A stretch of 35,409 bases of DNA from Opacimonas sp964559075 (lineage in GTDB: Bacteria; Pseudomonadota; Gammaproteobacteria; Enterobacterales; Alteromonadaceae): positions 1 to 35,409 of the forward strand of contig CAZLGJ010000010.1 of assembly GCA_964559075.1 (NCBI GenBank), in the 5' to 3' direction. Position numbers and translations under genes: made by a program. Shown here in pieces: positions 33,899 to 35,409 of the stretch. Numbering within the stretch: position 1 is the stretch's first letter; each line of letters begins with the position of its first letter. The notes under the pieces are model-generated. The model did no database searches and was not told where the DNA came from. It saw nothing but the letters and a program-made list of their open reading frames with translations.

Positions 33899-34645
33899 AT
33901 GCGCAAACGATTTGCCTCACTTATCCCATGTTTATTTTTAACTGCCGCCCCTGTTTTTGCACAAACTGATAGTGCTAAACCTTACTCGATGGACGGTGAA
34001 TTTGGTTTTATTTTAACCACGGGCAATACCGAAACTACGTCATTAACCGCAGGGCTTAAAGGTACGCAAGAACTCGAGCAGTGGAGCAATGAATACACGT
34101 TAGAGGCGCTGTACAAACAAGACGATATCAAAGATTCAGACGGTGGAACTACCGAAACCACCGCACAAAAAATCTTTGTGTCTGGGCAAGGCAACTATAA
34201 ACTGACTAACCCTAAGCAGCGTTTATTTGCATTCGCCTCTTATGAAGATGATCGCTTCTCAAATTTTGCCTATCAGTCTACGGTTGCCATCGGTTGGAAC
34301 GAGAAGGTCATCAATACGCCCAAACAATCTTTTAACTACTCAATTGGTCCGGGTTATAGTTTCGCAGAAGATCAAGACGGTACAGATTTAAGCAGTGTCG
34401 TGGTGCGTGGTGCGATTGACTTTGCTTACAAACTATCTGAGACAGCAAAAATCACACAGGTTATCAGTAGTGAATACGGCGAAGATAATGTCAAAACCCG
34501 TTCAAAAACCTCTGTCAGCGCTAAGTTGGCTAACGGTATATCAATGAAGGTCTCTTTGAAACTCGACCACAATACCGAGGTAGATGAAGGCCGTGACAAC
34601 CTCGATACTGAGACCTCAGTTACTTTGGTGTACACGTTCTTCTAA
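33899..34645 (+). CDS. DUF481 family outer membrane beta-barrel protein
   Basis: This is a 248-residue exported protein of unknown function. A signal peptide covers about residues 1-21 (RKRFASLIPCLFLTAAPVFA), followed by alternating polar and aromatic strands typical of a small outer membrane beta-barrel. EFGFILTTGNTETTSLTAG is the DUF481 start, similar to YdiY of E. coli, and the protein ends in an aromatic residue (LVYTFF) as expected for barrel insertion. I chose ATG 33899, seven bases after AGGA, rather than the longer frame starting inside the upstream gene. A bidirectional terminator follows. Confidence 0.87.
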   Translation: MRKRFASLIPCLFLTAAPVFAQTDSAKPYSMDGEFGFILTTGNTETTSLTAGLKGTQELEQWSNEYTLEALYKQDDIKDSDGGTTETTAQKIFVSGQGNYKLTNPKQRLFAFASYEDDRFSNFAYQSTVAIGWNEKVINTPKQSFNYSIGPGYSFAEDQDGTDLSSVVVRGAIDFAYKLSETAKITQVISSEYGEDNVKTRSKTSVSAKLANGISMKVSLKLDHNTEVDEGRDNLDTETSVTLVYTFF

Positions 34646-34670
34646 ATCGCCTTTAGGTGAGCTATAAACA

Positions 34671-34707
34671 AAAAAACGCAGTCATGTGAATAATGACTGC
34701 GTTTTTT
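34671..34707. terminator. Bidirectional Rho-independent terminator between the DUF481 gene and serA
   Basis: A perfect 15-base-pair inverted repeat, AAAAAACGCAGTCAT with ATGACTGCGTTTTTT, closes on a seven-base loop (34686-34692). The A-run and T-run give a terminator in both directions. It lies between the convergent DUF481 gene and serA, 25 bases after the first stop and 20 bases beyond the second. Confidence 0.92.
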
Positions 34708-34727
34708 GTGTCTGAGAGCAATGATGC

Positions 34728-35409
34728 TTAGTATAAGATACGCGTCTTGATGGTACCTTCAATCTGAATCAATTCTGCAAACGCATCTTCGGCGCGGTCA
34801 GTTTCCACCTCAAGCACCACATAACCAATGTTCTCGTTGGTTTGCAAATACTGTGCAGCGATATTAATCCCTTCTTGAGCAAACGCTTGGTTGATTTTGG
34901 TTAGTACACCCGGTGCGTTTTTGTGGATGTGCAATAGACGAGAGTGCTTAGCATGGCCTGGTAGTGATACCTCTGGAAAGTTAACCGCTGACAAAGTTGA
35001 GCCGTTGTCAGAATACTTCGCGAGTTTGCCTGCGACTTCAATGCCGATATTCTCTTGTGCTTCTTGTGTCGAACCACCGACGTGCGGCGTTAGAATCACG
35101 TTATCAAACTTGCGTAGCGGTGACTCAAACTCTTCTTGGTTTGATTTTGGCTCAACTGGGAACACATCAACTAGCGCACCGTTGAGTTTTTTGCTTTCAA
35201 GTGCCGCGGCAAGTGCGTCAATATCGACAACAGTGCCACGGGCTGCGTTGATCAAAATGGCACCGTCTTTCATTTCAGCCAGTTCTGCTTCGCCAATCAT
35301 GTCCTGAGTCTCAGGTGTTTCAGGCACGTGCAAGCTGATAATATCAGATGTGTTAAGCAGCTTTTTAAGCGTTTTGATTTGCACTGCATTACCTAGGACA
35401 AGCTTGTCT
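34728..35409 (-). CDS. serA: D-3-phosphoglycerate dehydrogenase SerA (5' end outside the window)
   Basis: SerA oxidises 3-phosphoglycerate to phosphohydroxypyruvate, the first step of serine synthesis, and is feedback-inhibited by serine through its ACT domain. The visible C-terminal part (about 226 residues) continues to the window edge with DKLVLGNAVQ, so the apparent GTG start at 35384 is internal. The NAD-binding domain shows SLHVPETP and the catalytic Arg in INAARGTVVD. Glu lies in DVFPVEP and His in ILTPHVGGSTQEAQENIG. The ACT domain follows from LLHIHKNAPGVLTKIN to the terminal RILY. It is the ACT-only type found in E. coli. It shares a bidirectional terminator with the convergent gene. 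Confidence 0.96.
   Translation of the reverse strand, partial: DKLVLGNAVQIKTLKKLLNTSDIISLHVPETPETQDMIGEAELAEMKDGAILINAARGTVVDIDALAAALESKKLNGALVDVFPVEPKSNQEEFESPLRKFDNVILTPHVGGSTQEAQENIGIEVAGKLAKYSDNGSTLSAVNFPEVSLPGHAKHSRLLHIHKNAPGVLTKINQAFAQEGINIAAQYLQTNENIGYVVLEVETDRAEDAFAELIQIEGTIKTRILY

Noticed and set aside
1..35409. CRISPR arrays, tRNA or rRNA genes, transposases, phage genes, att sites
   Set aside because: No regularly spaced direct repeats, cloverleaf-like segments, or transposase or integrase motifs were seen; almost all sequence is accounted for by core genes.

Overview
The window is a chromosomal core-gene segment of a Gammaproteobacterium with moderate GC content. The order yacG-zapD-coaE-pilD-pilC-pilA-nadC-(retropepsin-like protease)-ampD-ampE-pdhR-aceE-aceF-lpdA, following a dcw cluster and secA-mutT, resembles Alteromonadales and Vibrionales relatives. 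I take an Alteromonadales-like lineage as likely; this is inference from gene order and protein motifs. Two runs of exactly ten Ns (11464-11473 and 27098-27107) show a scaffolded draft, probably metagenomic. I see no prophage, IS element, CRISPR array, tRNA or rRNA.

Region 1 (1-13263, + strand) is the division and cell wall (dcw) cluster: mraZ (3' end), rsmH, ftsL, ftsI, murF, mraY, ftsW, murG, ddl, ftsQ, ftsA, ftsZ and lpxC. Genes are mostly overlapping or spaced by a few bases. The striking point is that three of the four Mur ligase genes are missing from exactly the places they normally occupy: murE (ftsI/murF), murD (mraY/ftsW) and murC (murG/ddl). The junctions are nevertheless tight. 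ftsZ is interrupted by an assembly gap, and its left part ends in an alphaproteobacterial-type FtsZ sequence, which points to a chimeric contig end. lpxC has its own strong sigma70-type promoter.

Region 2 (13264-17324, +) holds a membrane-anchored M23/LytM peptidase in the place where Escherichia coli carries secM, then secA and mutT.

Region 3 (17314-24151, - strand) reads from right to left: a retropepsin-like protease and nadC; pilA with its own terminator; then pilC, pilD, coaE, zapD, yacG and an aspartoacylase that resembles the vertebrate enzyme. pilB, usually between pilA and pilC, is absent. The aspartoacylase and mutT genes overlap tail to tail.

Region 4 (24250-32678, +) carries ampD-ampE (muropeptide recycling amidase and its membrane partner), a strong terminator, then pdhR-aceE-aceF-lpdA. 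These encode the pyruvate dehydrogenase complex and its GntR-type regulator, with a PdhR-type operator before pdhR and a separate promoter before lpdA. aceE is broken only by the second gap: its two sides abut exactly if one duplicated base is removed.

Region 5 (32713-35409) has a DUF1289 protein, an HDOD-domain protein and a DUF481 outer-membrane-type protein (+). A bidirectional terminator and the 3' part of serA (-) follow.

No intergenic stretch exceeds 300 bases. I found no clearly novel multi-gene system. The observations most worth checking are the missing murC/murD/murE set and the chimeric ftsZ.
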